Counted from the stretch's first letter, positions 47,399 to 56,164 are shown. The stretch is DNA of 64,000 nucleotides from Pseudomonadota bacterium (GCA_021781965.1 JAJXVU010000010.1:1-64000); one strand, 5' to 3'. The notes: a model not told the origin generated them from the letters alone. A program made the numbers and translations.

Positions 47399-48141
47399 AT
47401 ACGCTGCCTTAACTCGTAGGAAGATGGGCATAAGATAGCATATTTAGCGTTCTTAGACGATTCGAGTAAGAAATGAACTATTGACCTTAGGGACAACTTT
47501 TTTCGGTTGCTCATCTAAAGTGCCTCTGCTACGAATGCATTCGTATTTTTACCGAATGATTGGAATTTATGGCGGTTACTTTTAACAGCCATGATAAATT
47601 TTTTATCAAGGGTGCTTTTATAAAAAACATTTACTTTAAAAGTAATTATAACGTTTCATTACGTAATAAAATAGGGTAAAACATCTTTTATCTCCACATA
47701 TTATTTTTATTTGACATAAAAAGAATATATTCATATTGACTGTTATGATAAATTAGTAATGACTAATAAGTCTTATTAAATCACAGCAGCTATTGCAACA
47801 TATTTCATGAGAAAGCAATTCGATGGGGTTGTATATCCTTATAGAGCTAAGTAATTCGATGGATGACAAACAAGTCTTATTAGAACATGAACCAGAAGAA
47901 AAGTCATATCAATGCACTATTTCCTAGGTGTAGACAAAATCGAGGTAGAGGAAGCACAACGCCTTCAGCCTAATTGAACAACATTAGAATCTCAATAAGA
48001 TTTATATTTTTTTTAACTATATTCTCACTTTTTGCTATTGAGGCCTGTTTCGTATAAAGAATGGTTATGAATAAAGAAAAATTGCTACCCTCAGCGCTTT
48101 TCTATATAATCTGCACATAAAATGAATATAGGAAAAGTACA
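47399..48141. other. 740-bp AT-rich intergenic region with decayed coding remnants
   Basis: No intact gene. Small fragments on the plus strand read MRKQFDGVVYPYRAK (from 47807), MDDKQVLLEHEPEEKSYQ (from 47859) and, in another frame, MHYFLGVDKIEVEEAQRLQPN (47912-47977). They look like pieces of a lost gene. The right end holds the mlaF promoter. Confidence 0.5.
48080..48109 (+). promoter_or_regulatory. Promoter of mlaFED operon
   Basis: -35 TTGCTA, a 17-bp spacer and -10 TATAAT (about 48104-48109), some 32 bp upstream of the mlaF ATG. The -10 is a full consensus match and the -35 is weak. Confidence 0.55.
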
Positions 48142-48948
48142 ATGCCTGAAGCCTTGATACGCGTCGAAAATGTTTCTTTTTCACACAGTGATCGCATCAT
48201 TTTTGACAATATTAGTCTTAATATTGAACAGGGCAAGATTACGGCCATTATGGGGCCTAGTGGTACCGGTAAAACTACTTTATTGCGGCTATTAACGGGG
48301 CAATTAAAACCCAGCAGTGGTCATGTCTATTTTGGCAAACAATGTATCACTACTATGTCGCGCAAAGAATTGTATAAAACTCGCCGCAAAATGGGGATGT
48401 TGTTTCAAAACGGTGCATTATTTACCCACTTAACGGCTTATGAGAATGTGGCTTTTCCCTTACGCGAACATACGAAGCTGTCGGAATCGATGATCCGCGA
48501 TGTGGTGTTATTAAAATTAGAAGCCGTCGGTTTACGCGGTGCTCGCGATTTATATCCTAATGAGTTATCAGGTGGTATGGCTAGACGTGTGGCTTTGGCT
48601 AGAGCCATTGCTTTAGATCCCATGTTGATTCTGTACGATGAACCTTTTACCGGCCAAGATCCGATTTTAATGGGTGTATTGGTTAAGCTCATTAAAGAGC
48701 TGAATGATATTTTAGAATTGACTTCCGTCATTGTGTCGCACGATGTACCTGAAACTGCCAGCATTGCCGACTATATTTATGTCTTGGCCGGTGGGGATGT
48801 GGTCGGTGCTGGAGAACCACAAAAATTGGTAGCGGATGATAATCCCCATGTGCGTCAATTCATGCATGGCTTGGCCGATGGTGTGGTACCATTCCATTAT
48901 CCAGCACCCGATTTTATGGCCGATCTATTAAGCAGTGAAGGAGAATAG
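48142..48948 (+). CDS. mlaF: Phospholipid transport ABC ATPase
   Basis: ATPase of the Mla lipid asymmetry system. Walker A GPSGTGKTTLL, signature LSGGMARRVALARAI, Walker B LILYDEPFTGQDPI and H-loop SHDV are complete. 268 aa. Followed by mlaE after 2 bp. Confidence 0.95.
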   Translation: MPEALIRVENVSFSHSDRIIFDNISLNIEQGKITAIMGPSGTGKTTLLRLLTGQLKPSSGHVYFGKQCITTMSRKELYKTRRKMGMLFQNGALFTHLTAYENVAFPLREHTKLSESMIRDVVLLKLEAVGLRGARDLYPNELSGGMARRVALARAIALDPMLILYDEPFTGQDPILMGVLVKLIKELNDILELTSVIVSHDVPETASIADYIYVLAGGDVVGAGEPQKLVADDNPHVRQFMHGLADGVVPFHYPAPDFMADLLSSEGE

Positions 48949-48950
48949 TA

Positions 48951-49733
48951 TTGATTGCATTTGTACAACGAGTAGGTCGTTTGGGACTTTCTATCTGCAC
49001 TGAATTGGGTAGCGCAAGTTTTTTCCTGTCTAAATCCGTGTGGCGTAAACCGCGATCCGGCCAAAAATTACATTTATTAGCACATACTTTGTTTAATTCG
49101 GGTGTTTTGTCCTTGCCAATTATCATAGTTTCTGCCTTATTCATAGGCATGGTGGTGGGTTTACAAGGGTTTAATATTTTAAATAAATTCAGCGTCACCA
49201 GCGAGCTAGGGCAAATGGTTGCTTTGAGCGTAGTGCGTGAGCTGGGTCCAGTGGTCACGGCTTTATTGTTTGCCGGGCGTGCTGGTTCTGCCTTAACCGC
49301 CGAAATTGGTTTGATGAAAGCGACGGAACAATTGGATGCCATGGAAATGATGGGCGTTGATCCTTTAGGTCGCATCATGTTGCCGCGTTTATTGGGTGGC
49401 TTTATCAGTTTACCGTTATTAACGATTATCTTTTGTGCCATCGCGATCTGGGGCGGAGATTTAATTGGCGTAAGATGGTTGGGCGTAGACGCAGGGGCTT
49501 TTTGGAGTAATATGCAAAGCAGCGTTGATTTTCGCCTAGATGTAATCAATGGCATTATCAAAAGTGCTGTATTTGGCGTGGTGATCACGTCGATGGCCGT
49601 TTATCAAGGTGCTTCGGCCATACCTACAGCAGAAGGTATTAGCCATGCTACGACACGTACAGTAGTGTACTCGTCGTTGATAGTATTGGGTTTAGATTTT
49701 GTATTAACAGCAATGATGATGGGGGGATGGTAG
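48951..49733 (+). CDS. mlaE: Phospholipid transport permease
   Basis: A 260-aa permease with five or six TM helices. GLQGFNIL, ELGPVVTALLFAGRAGSALTAEIGLMK and EQLDAMEMMGVDPL are MlaE signatures. The TTG start has GAAGGAGAAT upstream. Confidence 0.95.
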   Translation: MIAFVQRVGRLGLSICTELGSASFFLSKSVWRKPRSGQKLHLLAHTLFNSGVLSLPIIIVSALFIGMVVGLQGFNILNKFSVTSELGQMVALSVVRELGPVVTALLFAGRAGSALTAEIGLMKATEQLDAMEMMGVDPLGRIMLPRLLGGFISLPLLTIIFCAIAIWGGDLIGVRWLGVDAGAFWSNMQSSVDFRLDVINGIIKSAVFGVVITSMAVYQGASAIPTAEGISHATTRTVVYSSLIVLGLDFVLTAMMMGGW

Positions 49734-49734
49734 C

Positions 49735-50238
49735 GTGGGACAGAAAAGTATAGAGACTTTTGTCGGATTTTTTATATTATTGGCGCTGGCGGGCTTAGTG
49801 ATGTTGGCTTTTCAAGTCAGCAACTTAACCACTTATCAGGGTAAAGACACTTACGATGTAAGTGCGCAATTTGACAATATAGGCGATCTAAAAATACGCG
49901 CGCCAGTGACTGTAGCTGGGGTTAAGGTAGGGCAGGTGGCCGCTATTAGTTTAGATCCAAAGAATTATCGCGCTACAGTGACCTTACGTTTGAATCGAAG
50001 CGCTAATAATATTCCTACTGACAGTTCTGCCAGTATACTGACGGCTGGATTATTGGGTTCAAACTATATTTCTCTAGCACCCGGCTTTGCGGATCAATTT
50101 TTAAAAGCAGGGGATTCAATCAGCGAGACGCACTCGGCAATCATATTAGAACAAATGATAGGACAGTTACTATTCAGTGTGAATAAAGATAAAACAGCAG
50201 ATACAGATAGCAGTACCGATGATGCAAGCAAAAGCTAA
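49735..50238 (+). CDS. mlaD: MCE-domain phospholipid-binding protein
   Basis: A 167-aa periplasmic protein with one N-terminal TM (FVGFFILLALAGLVMLAFQVSNL) and an MCE domain (YDVSAQFDNIGDLKIRAPVTVAGVKVGQV). It forms the hexamer on MlaE. GTG start 1 nt after the mlaE stop. mlaC and mlaB, usual next genes in E. coli, are absent here. Confidence 0.93.
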   Translation: MGQKSIETFVGFFILLALAGLVMLAFQVSNLTTYQGKDTYDVSAQFDNIGDLKIRAPVTVAGVKVGQVAAISLDPKNYRATVTLRLNRSANNIPTDSSASILTAGLLGSNYISLAPGFADQFLKAGDSISETHSAIILEQMIGQLLFSVNKDKTADTDSSTDDASKS

Positions 50239-50926
50239 GAATGGTGATCCGTTAAGACAAACTACAGAGCAATATTTGCAACAGCGCTATTGTACTCTGG
50301 GGTATTTATTAAAAACCTGTGATTTAAGCGAAGCTGAGTTTTTTGCTTATGTGACAGGGCGGTGTTTACCTCAACATTCTTATGAATGGCAAGAAAAAAG
50401 TGCCGTTAATTCGTTTCTAGGAAAAGCAGAGTGGGTTTGTGAAACGATATTGTATTACCATCCACGCCACGTTTTACTGTTGCATGATTTAATCACCTGG
50501 CATCGTTATATGTCTTTTGAAGATATGGCTAAGGCCTTAGAAGAAAACTTTAAATTCCATTATGTGGCTAGGCTCAAAGAATTAGACGCATTTAGCGATG
50601 TGTTGAGCGATATGGTGGATAATCCAACGGCCTTAGATAAATTTTTAGCGGCTGAATGGCAGGGTTATCTAGATGGTATTTATGGCTTGTGTACTAACGA
50701 TCCTACGCCTGAAAATATCGCCACTAAGGAAATGGCGATACGCCGTATTCGTTTGATAACCGCGGATGGCAGCAAAGCGGTTTTAAGCCTTGAAGAGAAA
50801 AATCAATTAAAGAATGCTATACAGACTTTAGATCCCGTTTTATCCTCCTTTGCACCTTATGAACGAGCCCAATCTTCGCGGGAGAAATGGATTAATGCCA
50901 TGGTAACAAAATATGCGTTATTATAA
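50219..50926 (+). CDS. Unrecognised 235-aa protein at the end of the mla operon
   Basis: No family was recognised with confidence (a remote resemblance to DUF6058 proteins could be tested). It is mostly helical, with EQYLQQRYCTLGYLLKTCDLSEAEFFAYVTGRCLPQHSYEW at the N-terminus. There is no signal peptide or TM, so it does not replace periplasmic MlaC. Its start overlaps mlaD by 20 bp, which suggests co-translation. Confidence 0.75.
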   Translation: MMQAKAKNGDPLRQTTEQYLQQRYCTLGYLLKTCDLSEAEFFAYVTGRCLPQHSYEWQEKSAVNSFLGKAEWVCETILYYHPRHVLLLHDLITWHRYMSFEDMAKALEENFKFHYVARLKELDAFSDVLSDMVDNPTALDKFLAAEWQGYLDGIYGLCTNDPTPENIATKEMAIRRIRLITADGSKAVLSLEEKNQLKNAIQTLDPVLSSFAPYERAQSSREKWINAMVTKYALL

Positions 50927-50933
50927 ATAAATT

Positions 50934-50998
50934 CCCGAGCCGTGACCGTCAGGGTAGGGTGTTTGAAAAATCCGCTCCCTGATTGTCGCGCTTTGGGA
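50934..50998. repeat. Family B hairpin repeat, diverged
   Basis: The left arm CCCGAGCCGTGACCGTCAGGG and the right arm CCGCTCCCTGATTGTCGCGC are partly complementary. It lies 8 bp after the preceding gene. Confidence 0.7.
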
Positions 50999-51097
50999 TA
51001 TGGAACTGATTGATTTACATACAAACTGCCATCAAATTGCCATTTTTAATCTAAAAAAGTTGAAAATATTTGAAAAAATGTGATATAAATCTGAATC

Positions 51098-51130
51098 TTT
51101 AATATTTCCTTAAGCTTAATACGGTACAAT
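51098..51130 (+). promoter_or_regulatory. PmrA-type box and -10 of the 96-aa gene
   Basis: TTTAATATT-TC-CTTAAGCTT (51098-51117), then 7 bp, then -10 TACAAT (51125-51130). No -35 is present. It has the same spacing and TC linker as the sites at 11298 and 52586. The gene starts 75 bp downstream of the -10. Confidence 0.75.
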
Positions 51131-51205
51131 GGCCTTATTCAGATGGGAAATGGCGCAATAAGTGCCAATTAGCGAAATTAACAGTTTTAACGAGGAGAGA
51201 GAAAA

Positions 51206-51496
51206 ATGGCTTCAGTATTAACAGGATCAGCATTGTTATTTACTAGTTTTCAGGTTGCTAAGAAACTTTTACCAGCAGCTTTTGATTTTGCGAAAAATAC
51301 ATCGGCGTTTATTGGACCATTTAGTTCAGTTGTTTTTAAAGAAGCTAAGCATTCCGTTGAAAGCTTTAATAAACAAAACCCTGAAGCGCCGAAGTTTGGT
51401 GGTAGAACCCTCGATACACAAGTTATGTTAAGTGCTCTATCGAGCCAGAAAGCAATAGACACCGCAGGGGTAGAACCTATTTCATTTGCAAGATAG
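51206..51496 (+). CDS. Unknown 96-aa protein, PmrA-type promoter; candidate effector
   Basis: Not recognised. MASVLTGSALLFTSFQVAKKLLPAAFDFAKNTSAF at the start is amphipathic to hydrophobic without a clear signal peptidase site; the rest is polar. The RBS GAGGAGAGAG is strong and a Rho-independent terminator follows at 51567, so it is a monocistronic, well-made small gene. The PmrA-type box suggests a link to the type IV secretion regulon. Confidence 0.7.
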   Translation: MASVLTGSALLFTSFQVAKKLLPAAFDFAKNTSAFIGPFSSVVFKEAKHSVESFNKQNPEAPKFGGRTLDTQVMLSALSSQKAIDTAGVEPISFAR

Positions 51497-51513
51497 GCCT
51501 ATCTTCGATTTAG

Positions 51514-51540
51514 CCTTACCACCCATACAATGGCGGTAAG
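51514..51540 (+). other. Hairpin after the 96-aa gene
   Basis: CCTTACCACC...GGCGGTAAGG pairs over 7-10 bp about 20 bp after the stop codon. It precedes the stronger terminator and may protect the mRNA end. Confidence 0.4.
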
Positions 51541-51566
51541 GCGGAGTAACTACTACAGTTTTTGAT

Positions 51567-51598
51567 ACCCCTGCATTTTTCTCCGCAGGGGTTTTTTC
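51567..51598 (+). terminator. Rho-independent terminator of the 96-aa gene
   Basis: ACCCCTGC / GCAGGGGT stem with a short pyrimidine-rich loop, followed by TTTTTT. Confidence 0.88.
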
Positions 51599-51690
51599 AG
51601 TGCAAATTCCATAATGCACTATAATTCTTTATAAATCAATTCGTTAGAAATATACGCATTCCACAAAATGAAACCACAACATTAATGTTG

Positions 51691-51712
51691 CGTCTTAAAC
51701 AGAATTCGCGTT
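51691..51712. repeat. Repeat family C (CTTAAACAGAATTCGCGTT), copy 1
   Basis: The same motif is found at 53780, 59235 (inverted) and 59366. Here it stands alone without the family B hairpin. Confidence 0.75.
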
Positions 51713-51742
51713 ATATAAATTATTGCTAAAAGAGAGGTCTAT

Positions 51743-51772
51743 AAAAAAAGAGCCCGCTTTTGCGGGCTCTTT
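51743..51772 (-). terminator. Rho-independent terminator of the 145/89-aa operon
   Basis: Stem AAAGAGCCCGC / GCGGGCTCTTT with a four-base loop. On the minus strand it is followed by a run of seven U, 30 bp after the 89-aa gene. Confidence 0.9.
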
Positions 51773-51801
51773 GAACAGTTTAAGATAACCTATTTCTCAG
51801 T

Positions 51802-52071
51802 TTATTTGGTTCCACGAGGAACAATAGGTGCAACAGGAGGTAACTGGTTGTTTAGGCCGGGTGTTGTGATGCTACGGGTTACCGGTTGAAAAGTGGTATG
51901 AGGATTAGCTGCACCGTATATAACAGTGCCAAATTTCGGAGCATTGTTGAGCATTGCTGCAGTAGCCTTTTTTCCTTCCAAAAAAGTAAAATCTCCCCTG
52001 CTTATGCTTATAGTAGGACTAAGGCCTTTTGCGCGCATTCTAAGCGTTTCTTGTTCTACTTTATCTACCAT
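51802..52071 (-). CDS. Unknown 89-aa protein, second gene of PmrA-type operon
   Basis: Not recognised. The C-terminus is Pro-rich (LPPVAPIVPRG). There is no signal or TM. Its RBS GAGGAG is formed by the last Glu codons and stop of the upstream 145-aa gene, 6 bp away, so the two are coupled. It sits between a shared promoter and a clear terminator. Confidence 0.7.
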   Translation of the reverse strand: MVDKVEQETLRMRAKGLSPTISISRGDFTFLEGKKATAAMLNNAPKFGTVIYGAANPHTTFQPVTRSITTPGLNNQLPPVAPIVPRGTK

Positions 52072-52077
52072 TTTTCA

Positions 52078-52515
52078 CTACTCCTCAAAAAAGTAAATTT
52101 GCTTCAAATACAAAGGCTTAATGACCTCTGGATTGACTGATTTAATCCTTTGCCCGTAGACCTTATCGGTCTTAATTTCAATATCGTTGGGCACCTTAAA
52201 CACCAGCAAGACATATTTCTTGCTAGGGTCTTTGTTAAATATCTTATCGAAGCGGTTTAAAGACACTTCAATATGATGTTTAACCTCGGCTAATTTGCCG
52301 GTAAAGTACTGATTTGAGCTGTGCTTACCACTGCCATCGTCCGTATAGTTGCGCGAATTCTGAAAATTACGCTCTTGCGCAATGGAAACCGCTTCTACCA
52401 TCAAATCGACTATAGGCATATCCAGAAAACTCCTGGGTACATCACAAATCATATACAAGCTATTGGGCCATTCCTCAACAGGACGTGCTTCCGGATCAAG
52501 AAATAAGCTTTTCAT
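52078..52515 (-). CDS. Unknown 145-aa protein, PmrA-type promoter; candidate effector
   Basis: Not recognised. A soluble mixed alpha/beta sequence: SLYMICDVPRSFLDMPIVDLMVEA, then a polar stretch (NSRNYTDDGSGKHSSNQYF), then KYVLLVFKVPNDIEI and a C-terminal FFEE. There is no signal peptide. AAGGGAT lies before the ATG. First gene of a two-gene operon whose promoter has the best PmrA-type box in the window. Confidence 0.72.
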   Translation of the reverse strand: MKSLFLDPEARPVEEWPNSLYMICDVPRSFLDMPIVDLMVEAVSIAQERNFQNSRNYTDDGSGKHSSNQYFTGKLAEVKHHIEVSLNRFDKIFNKDPSKKYVLLVFKVPNDIEIKTDKVYGQRIKSVNPEVIKPLYLKQIYFFEE

Positions 52516-52572
52516 AGTATCCCTTACTTATTTAGTTAACCTTTAAATTGGCTTAACTATAGCCTAACTTTA

Positions 52573-52605
52573 ATTATAATACAAAAATATTAAGGAAATA
52601 TTAAC
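52573..52605 (-). promoter_or_regulatory. PmrA-type box and -10 of the 145/89-aa operon
   Basis: Minus strand: GTTAATATT-TC-CTTAATATT (52605 down to 52586), 7 bp, then -10 TATAAT (52578-52573). Both half-sites are near-perfect direct repeats. It lies about 60 bp upstream of the ATG. Confidence 0.8.
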
Positions 52606-52680
52606 GTTTACCTAAAAAATGACCTGTTTTAGTGCAAAAATGTGTGCTAAAATCGCTAAAAGTCTAGGATTTAGTACAAT

Positions 52681-53703
52681 ATGTATACCTTAAGCGACTA
52701 TGATTATGCCTTGCCGGAGCAACAGATTGCCCGTTATCCCGCAGAAAAACGTACAGAGAGTCGTTTATTGGCGGTAGATAGGGCCGCTCAGCAATGGAGT
52801 GATCGGCAATTCATAGATTTAGCCCATTATTTACATCCAGGCGATTTATTGGTTATGAATGACTCTAAAGTCATGCCTGCACGGCTATATGGCCATAAGA
52901 GCAGCGGCGGTAAGGTTGAAATACTGGTTGAACGATTACTAGATAAGAACCGTGCTTTGGCCCATCTACGAGCTAGTAAAACCCCTAAAAGCGAGCAAAC
53001 CATCTATTTAGACAGTGGTGATATCATTAAAGTGATAGGGCGGCAAAATGACTTATTTGTTATTGATACTGTAAACCAACAGTCCTGGATAGATATTATG
53101 GAACAAACCGGTGAAATTCCCTTACCACCCTATTTTCATCGTGAAGCCGAAGCAACAGATAAAGAACGCTATCAAACCGTTTATGCCCATAATAATGGCT
53201 CGGTGGCTGCACCCACGGCGGGATTACATTTCGATAAACCTTTTTTAAATAATTTGCAGGGCCTAGGGATAGAATTAGCCTATTTAACCTTACACGTGGG
53301 TGCAGGTACTTTTCAGCCCGTGCGCACTGAACAAATCCGCGAACATCAATTGCATCACGAATGGCTGCAAGTACCGGATAGCGTTTGCCAGGCCATAGCG
53401 CGCACCAAAGAGCGGGGTGGGCGAGTGATTGCCGTAGGGACGACTACAGTGCGTTCATTAGAAACGGCAGCGCAAAGCGGGAGCTTACAACCCTTTAATG
53501 GCGATTCTAATTTATTCATTTATCCGGGCTATGAATTTAAGGTTATTGATGGACTATTAACCAATTTTCACTTACCGCAATCCAGTCTATTAATGTTAGT
53601 AGCCGCTTTTGCGGGTTATGAAACCACCATGAAGGCCTACCAACACGCCATAGCAGCACAATACCGCTTTTACAGTTACGGCGATTGCATGTTAATTCTA
53701 TAA
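52681..53703 (+). CDS. queA: tRNA S-adenosylmethionine ribosyltransferase-isomerase
   Basis: Makes epoxyqueuosine on tRNA. DYALPEQQIARYPAEKR, LRASKTPKSEQ, PPYFHREAEATDKERYQTVYA and PTAGLHFD are QueA signatures. 340 aa. In E. coli tgt follows; here only repeats lie before yajC. An extended -10-like TGCTAAAAT lies about 30 bp upstream. Confidence 0.96.
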   Translation: MYTLSDYDYALPEQQIARYPAEKRTESRLLAVDRAAQQWSDRQFIDLAHYLHPGDLLVMNDSKVMPARLYGHKSSGGKVEILVERLLDKNRALAHLRASKTPKSEQTIYLDSGDIIKVIGRQNDLFVIDTVNQQSWIDIMEQTGEIPLPPYFHREAEATDKERYQTVYAHNNGSVAAPTAGLHFDKPFLNNLQGLGIELAYLTLHVGAGTFQPVRTEQIREHQLHHEWLQVPDSVCQAIARTKERGGRVIAVGTTTVRSLETAAQSGSLQPFNGDSNLFIYPGYEFKVIDGLLTNFHLPQSSLLMLVAAFAGYETTMKAYQHAIAAQYRFYSYGDCMLIL

Positions 53704-53712
53704 TGAGATAAA

Positions 53713-53777
53713 CCCGAGCCGTGACCGTCAGGGAGCGGATTTTTTAACTTTCCGCTCCCTGACGGTCGCGGCTCGGA
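53713..53777. repeat. Family B hairpin repeat (queA-yajC)
   Basis: CCGAGCCGTGACCGTCAGGGAGCGG pairs with CCGCTCCCTGACGGTCGCGGCTCGG over about 24 bp with one G-T-type mismatch. It is followed at once by family C. Confidence 0.88.
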
Positions 53778-53779
53778 GA

Positions 53780-53808
53780 TTTTGCATCTTAAACAGAATT
53801 CGCGTTTG
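53780..53808. repeat. Repeat family C, copy 2, joined to family B
   Basis: ATTTTGCATCTTAAACAG then AATTCGCGTTTG directly follows the family B stem. The same B-C junction appears inverted at 59235-59288, so B and C can move or be copied as one unit. Confidence 0.8.
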
Positions 53809-53869
53809 TAAGCTTGCGTATTAGCCTTAAACCAGGTAAAGTTTGTCCTTTAATAAATAGGAGCCTGAC

Positions 53870-54223
53870 ATGAGTTTTCTAATCCCCACAGCCTTGGCCG
53901 CAACGACCGATGTAGCTACAACTGGAGCAACAACGGCCCATTCCAGCGGTGGTAACTTAAGCTTTTTATTATTCATCGGTGTGTTTTTCTTATTCTTTTA
54001 TTTCTTCCTAATTCGTCCACAAAGTAAACGTCAAAAAGAAATGAAGCAAATGTTGGCTGCAGTAAGCGCAGGCGACGAAGTGGTGATCGGCGGCGGAATT
54101 TTGGGTGTGATTGTTAGCATCCATGAAAACATAGCCAGCGTAGAAATTGCCAAAGGGGTGGAAATTAAAGTCCAAAAAACAGCCATTGTGGCCTGTTTAC
54201 CTAAAGGCACTGTAAAGAGTTAA
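53870..54223 (+). CDS. yajC: Sec translocon accessory protein YajC
   Basis: 117 aa. One TM helix (FLLFIGVFFLFFYFFLI) is followed by RPQSKRQKEMKQML, the YajC motif, and a small beta-rich domain. It is part of SecDF-YajC. AGGAGCC lies upstream. Followed by secD after a hairpin. Confidence 0.95.
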   Translation: MSFLIPTALAATTDVATTGATTAHSSGGNLSFLLFIGVFFLFFYFFLIRPQSKRQKEMKQMLAAVSAGDEVVIGGGILGVIVSIHENIASVEIAKGVEIKVQKTAIVACLPKGTVKS

Positions 54224-54234
54224 TTTTGATTATT

Positions 54235-54268
54235 CCCGCCCATCTACAGATGGGCGGGCTTCTTTATT
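54235..54268 (+). terminator. Hairpin between yajC and secD
   Basis: CCCGCCCATC / GATGGGCGGG with a 4-nt loop and a CTTCTTTATT tail. It could attenuate transcription into secD or stabilise the yajC message. Confidence 0.6.
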
Positions 54269-54283
54269 AAATAAGGAAATCGC

Positions 54284-56164
54284 ATGAATCGCTATCCGGC
54301 GTGGAAGTATATATTGGTTGTTGTGGTTATTGTGTTTGGAATTATCTATTCTTTACCCAATTTATATAAAAAAGATTGGGCGGTACAAGTTTCTGCCGAT
54401 AGTACCCATACCTTAGACGACAATACGTTAAACACAGTGCGCGCGGCTTTGGCGAGCCAACAAATACAGTATAGCCAAGTTGAAAAAATGGCTAGCGACA
54501 GCGTGACGTATCATTTTGCCAACGCCGATGTACAATTACGTGCTGATGATGTCATCAAAGATACCTTGGGTGAGGGTTATACAGTTGCTTTAAACTTAGC
54601 CGCGACCACCCCTAAATGGTTACAATCTATTGGTGCCGAGCCTCTACATCTAGGCTTAGATTTAAGCGGTGGTGTGCACTTCTTAATGGCCATCGATGTC
54701 AATTCTTTAATAACACACCGCATGCAGGCGGCAGAACGTAATATTTCCGATAGCTTACGCAAAAACGGCATACGCTATGTAGGCTTACAAGATACTCAAA
54801 ACGGTATTAGCATTCGTGCACCTGATCGCGCTACGGCCGACAAAATATCTGCTGTATTGTCTCAAGATTACCCTGAATTTACGCGAACTTTAACACCCGA
54901 TGGACAACAATGGGTGATCATGGCGAATTTATCCGAACAAGCACGTGCCGATGCGCAAAACTTTGCGGTAGATAAAACTCTATCCGTGCTACGCAAACGT
55001 ATAGATGAATTGGGTGTGAATGAACCTATAGTACAACGCCAAGGCGTGGATCGCATTTCAGTCGATTTACCCGGGATACAAGATACGGCCCGAGCTAAAC
55101 AAATTATCGGTGGCACGGCTACGCTGGAATTCCATTTACAAGACGTACAACACGATGCGGAACAAGCAAAAGAAACGGGTTTAATACCGCCAGGTACTAC
55201 TTTATATCCTTATACTCCCGCGGGCATAACGCAAGCGATTCCGGTATTATTACAAGATCGCGTCGTTTTATCCGGTTCATCCATTACCAATGCCACTACA
55301 ACAATGGGTGAAGATGGGCGACCAGCGGCATCCATTACCTTAGGCGGCGGCGGTGAAGCTGCATTTTATCGCATTACCGGTGAGAACATAGGTAAGCCTT
55401 TGGCCATCATTTATGTAGAAACAGCTTTAACGCCCGTTACAGTAAATGGCGAGACACAATATACCCAACGTAAGAATGAGCGCGTCATCAGCATCGCCAC
55501 CATTCAAAGCGCTTTGCCCAGCACTTTCCAAATTACGGGTTTATCGAGTATCAAAGAAGCAAACGATTTATCTTTGTTATTACGCGCCGGTTCATTGCCT
55601 ACGCCTGTGGCTATCATCGAAGAAAGTACCATCGGGCCTAGCTTAGGCGCACAAAATATCGATAAAGGCGTTTTCTCTATAGAGGTGGGCTTCATTGTCA
55701 TTGTCATTTTCATGATGATCTATTATCGTTTCTTTGGTCTTTTAGCTGATATTGCGCTGGGGATGAACCTAGTGTTATTGGTGGCGGTATTATCGTTTTT
55801 AGGCGCGACTCTATCCTTGCCGGGTATAGCGGGGATCCTTTTAACTTTGGGTATGGCGGTAGATGCCAACGTGCTGATATTCGAGCGTATACGCGAAGAG
55901 TTGCGCAATGGCGTGTCGCCGCAAGCCAGTATTCAAGCGGGTTATGAACGTGCTTTTTCTACGATTGTAGACTCCAATGTCACGACGCTTATTGCCGCAC
56001 TGGTCTTGTTAATGATCGGTACCGGCGCAGTGAAGGGGTTTGCTGTGACCTTAACCATTGGTATTATGACCTCTATGTTTACGGCAATTACGGGTACTCG
56101 TGCCATAGTCAATTTAATTTACGGTCACAAAGTGCGTTTGACTAAATTGTCGATCGGCATATAA
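54284..56164 (+). CDS. secD: Protein translocase subunit SecD
   Basis: Proton-driven late step of Sec export. 626 aa with an N-terminal TM, a periplasmic P1 domain (LGLDLSGGVHFLMAID, RIDELGVNEPIVQRQG, VDLPGIQD) and a C-terminal five-TM block with GMAVDANVLIFERIREELRNG. Confidence 0.97.
   Translation: MNRYPAWKYILVVVVIVFGIIYSLPNLYKKDWAVQVSADSTHTLDDNTLNTVRAALASQQIQYSQVEKMASDSVTYHFANADVQLRADDVIKDTLGEGYTVALNLAATTPKWLQSIGAEPLHLGLDLSGGVHFLMAIDVNSLITHRMQAAERNISDSLRKNGIRYVGLQDTQNGISIRAPDRATADKISAVLSQDYPEFTRTLTPDGQQWVIMANLSEQARADAQNFAVDKTLSVLRKRIDELGVNEPIVQRQGVDRISVDLPGIQDTARAKQIIGGTATLEFHLQDVQHDAEQAKETGLIPPGTTLYPYTPAGITQAIPVLLQDRVVLSGSSITNATTTMGEDGRPAASITLGGGGEAAFYRITGENIGKPLAIIYVETALTPVTVNGETQYTQRKNERVISIATIQSALPSTFQITGLSSIKEANDLSLLLRAGSLPTPVAIIEESTIGPSLGAQNIDKGVFSIEVGFIVIVIFMMIYYRFFGLLADIALGMNLVLLVAVLSFLGATLSLPGIAGILLTLGMAVDANVLIFERIREELRNGVSPQASIQAGYERAFSTIVDSNVTTLIAALVLLMIGTGAVKGFAVTLTIGIMTSMFTAITGTRAIVNLIYGHKVRLTKLSIGI

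Noticed and set aside
52675-52680. TACAAT directly before the queA ATG as a -10 box
   Set aside because: It would give a start inside the coding sequence. The extended -10-like TGCTAAAAT about 30 bp upstream is more sensible.
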